From contig NZ_JBHUEK010000034.1 in assembly GCF_042680725.1 (NCBI RefSeq), positions 62,001 to 126,000 of the forward strand: DNA of 64,000 bases, read 5' to 3'. Source of the stretch: Ferdinandcohnia salidurans (GTDB taxonomy: Bacteria > Bacillota > Bacilli > Bacillales > Bacillaceae_L). A program made the position numbers and the translations under genes. Below are positions 63,505 through 64,000 of the stretch, piece by piece (position 1 is the stretch's first letter; each line of letters opens with the position of its first letter). The notes below the pieces were generated by a model. The model did no database searches. It was not told the DNA's origin and saw only the letters and a program-made list of their open reading frames with translations.

Positions 63505-63596
63505 CACTAGGGGAACTCTTGATAAGAGCTGAGAAAAAAGTAGTGTACTTTGAAACCCTCATTACCTGAACAGGCTTGTACCTGCGTAGGGATGTG
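63505..63596 (+). promoter_or_regulatory. TPP riboswitch (THI box)
   Basis: Conserved parts in order: AGGGGAAC at the 5' arm, GCTGAGA (63528-63534), AACCCT, ACCTGAACAGG, and the 3' signature CCTGCGTAGGGA (63580-63592). The pyrimidine sensor helix (CTGAGA) and the pyrophosphate-side CGTAGGGA are intact. It precedes a terminator and tenI, so thiamine pyrophosphate should switch off the operon by termination. Confidence 0.9.
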
Positions 63597-63630
63597 GTTA
63601 AGGCAATCTTTTTTTATGTGTATACATAAC

Positions 63631-63665
63631 AACCACTTTCCTACTTTGGAGAGTGGTTTTTTGTT
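63631..63665 (+). terminator. Expression-platform terminator of the TPP riboswitch
   Basis: AACCACTTTCC pairs with GGAGAGTGGTT around TACTTT and is followed by TTTTTTG. Confidence 0.85.
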
Positions 63666-63728
63666 GTGCTTTAACCGTTCTATTCCTTTTTTTGCGGAGC
63701 AAGTTGTTAGAGAAAAAGGAGTAATTCG

Positions 63729-64000
63729 ATGAAATTAATTGCTGTGACCGATGATCGGCAATCCGTTAACGCTGTTGCTGAAAAAATTATCGCGATTAAA
63801 GATGTAATGGATTATGTGCAGATTCGAGAGAAATCAAAATCTGTTCGAGAGATTGTGGCATTAGTCGATTATTTACTAACCAATGGTGTAAAGAAAGAGA
63901 AAATCATCATGAATGACCGCCTTGATGTTGCGTTATGTATGGATATTTCTACTGTCCACTTACCTGAACATGGCCACCCTGTAAAAATGGTGAAAGAACG
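63729..64000 (+). CDS. tenI: Thiazole tautomerase TenI (3' end cut by window)
   Basis: 90 codons before the window ends. The start MKLIAVTDDRQSVNAVAEKI with GGAG 7 nt upstream, then VQIREKSKSVREI, IIMNDRLDVALCM and VHLPEHG, match TenI rather than thiamine-phosphate synthase ThiE, which it resembles in fold. TenI isomerizes the thiazole intermediate in thiamine synthesis. The riboswitch upstream fits. Genes thiO, thiS, thiG and others would be expected beyond the edge. Confidence 0.85.
   Translation, partial: MKLIAVTDDRQSVNAVAEKIIAIKDVMDYVQIREKSKSVREIVALVDYLLTNGVKKEKIIMNDRLDVALCMDISTVHLPEHGHPVKMVKE

Overview
The window looks like chromosome of a low-GC, spore-forming Bacillaceae (Bacillota). 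This rests on strong AGGAGG-type ribosome binding sites, frequent TTG/GTG starts, a KinB-type kinase, YesL/LplA-type sugar-uptake proteins, a TPP riboswitch ahead of tenI, CcpA cre boxes and intrinsic terminators after most genes. I cannot name a species. No rRNA, tRNA, CRISPR array or prophage was seen. Region 1 (1-28.3 kb) is a carbohydrate-utilization locus. It holds two lipoprotein solute-binding proteins, a YesL-like membrane protein, a GNAT protein, an FAD oxidoreductase, a GH88/GH105 unsaturated uronyl hydrolase, and an aldarate-type catabolic operon (GntR regulator, KdgD-type dehydratase, semialdehyde dehydrogenase, enolase-superfamily enzyme). It also has a tandem esterase pair in which one copy has lost all three triad residues. 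Its most striking content is four paralogous secreted beta-propeller proteins (about 660-1455 aa) carrying CBM-like, cohesin-like, Big-like and Pro/Gly/Lys-rich modules. No recognizable polysaccharide lyase is present although GH88/105 enzymes normally act on lyase products, so the propellers are candidates for the missing activity. Several promoters of this locus share a direct repeat with an 11-bp period, suggesting one regulator outside the window; a second palindromic site marks the GntR regulon. Region 2 (28.3-40 kb) holds housekeeping and envelope genes: a prolyl-hydroxylase-like oxygenase, an erythromycin-esterase family protein, a DUF1292 gene broken by an in-frame TGA, a SET-domain protein, an MMPL/heptad-repeat export pair with its TetR regulator, and a large secreted phosphodiester glycosidase-metallophosphoesterase fusion. 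Region 3 (40.3-42.0 kb) is an intact IS110-family element of the IS1111 type, inserted precisely inside a dispersed palindromic REP-like repeat that occurs about eight times in the window. Downstream of its transposase a bridge/seek RNA of about 180 nt can be folded by eye. Its two internal loops carry short matches to the target repeat and to the element's own junction. Region 4 (42-50 kb) is a catabolic operon with two membrane proteins (one DUF3100), an M20 amidohydrolase, a 3-hydroxyisobutyrate-dehydrogenase-like enzyme and an aldehyde dehydrogenase, beside an M20 carbamoylase and a GAF/PucR regulator. Region 5 (50-57 kb) is an acetoacetate/short-chain acid operon: AtoE, MFS, MaoC, thiolase and acetoacetyl-CoA synthetase, with a cre box. 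An ArsR-rhodanese protein lies beside it. Region 6 (57-64 kb) has small and hypothetical genes, a polytopic membrane protein, a KinB-like kinase, a DUF4145-like protein, and a TPP riboswitch leading into tenI, which is cut by the window end.
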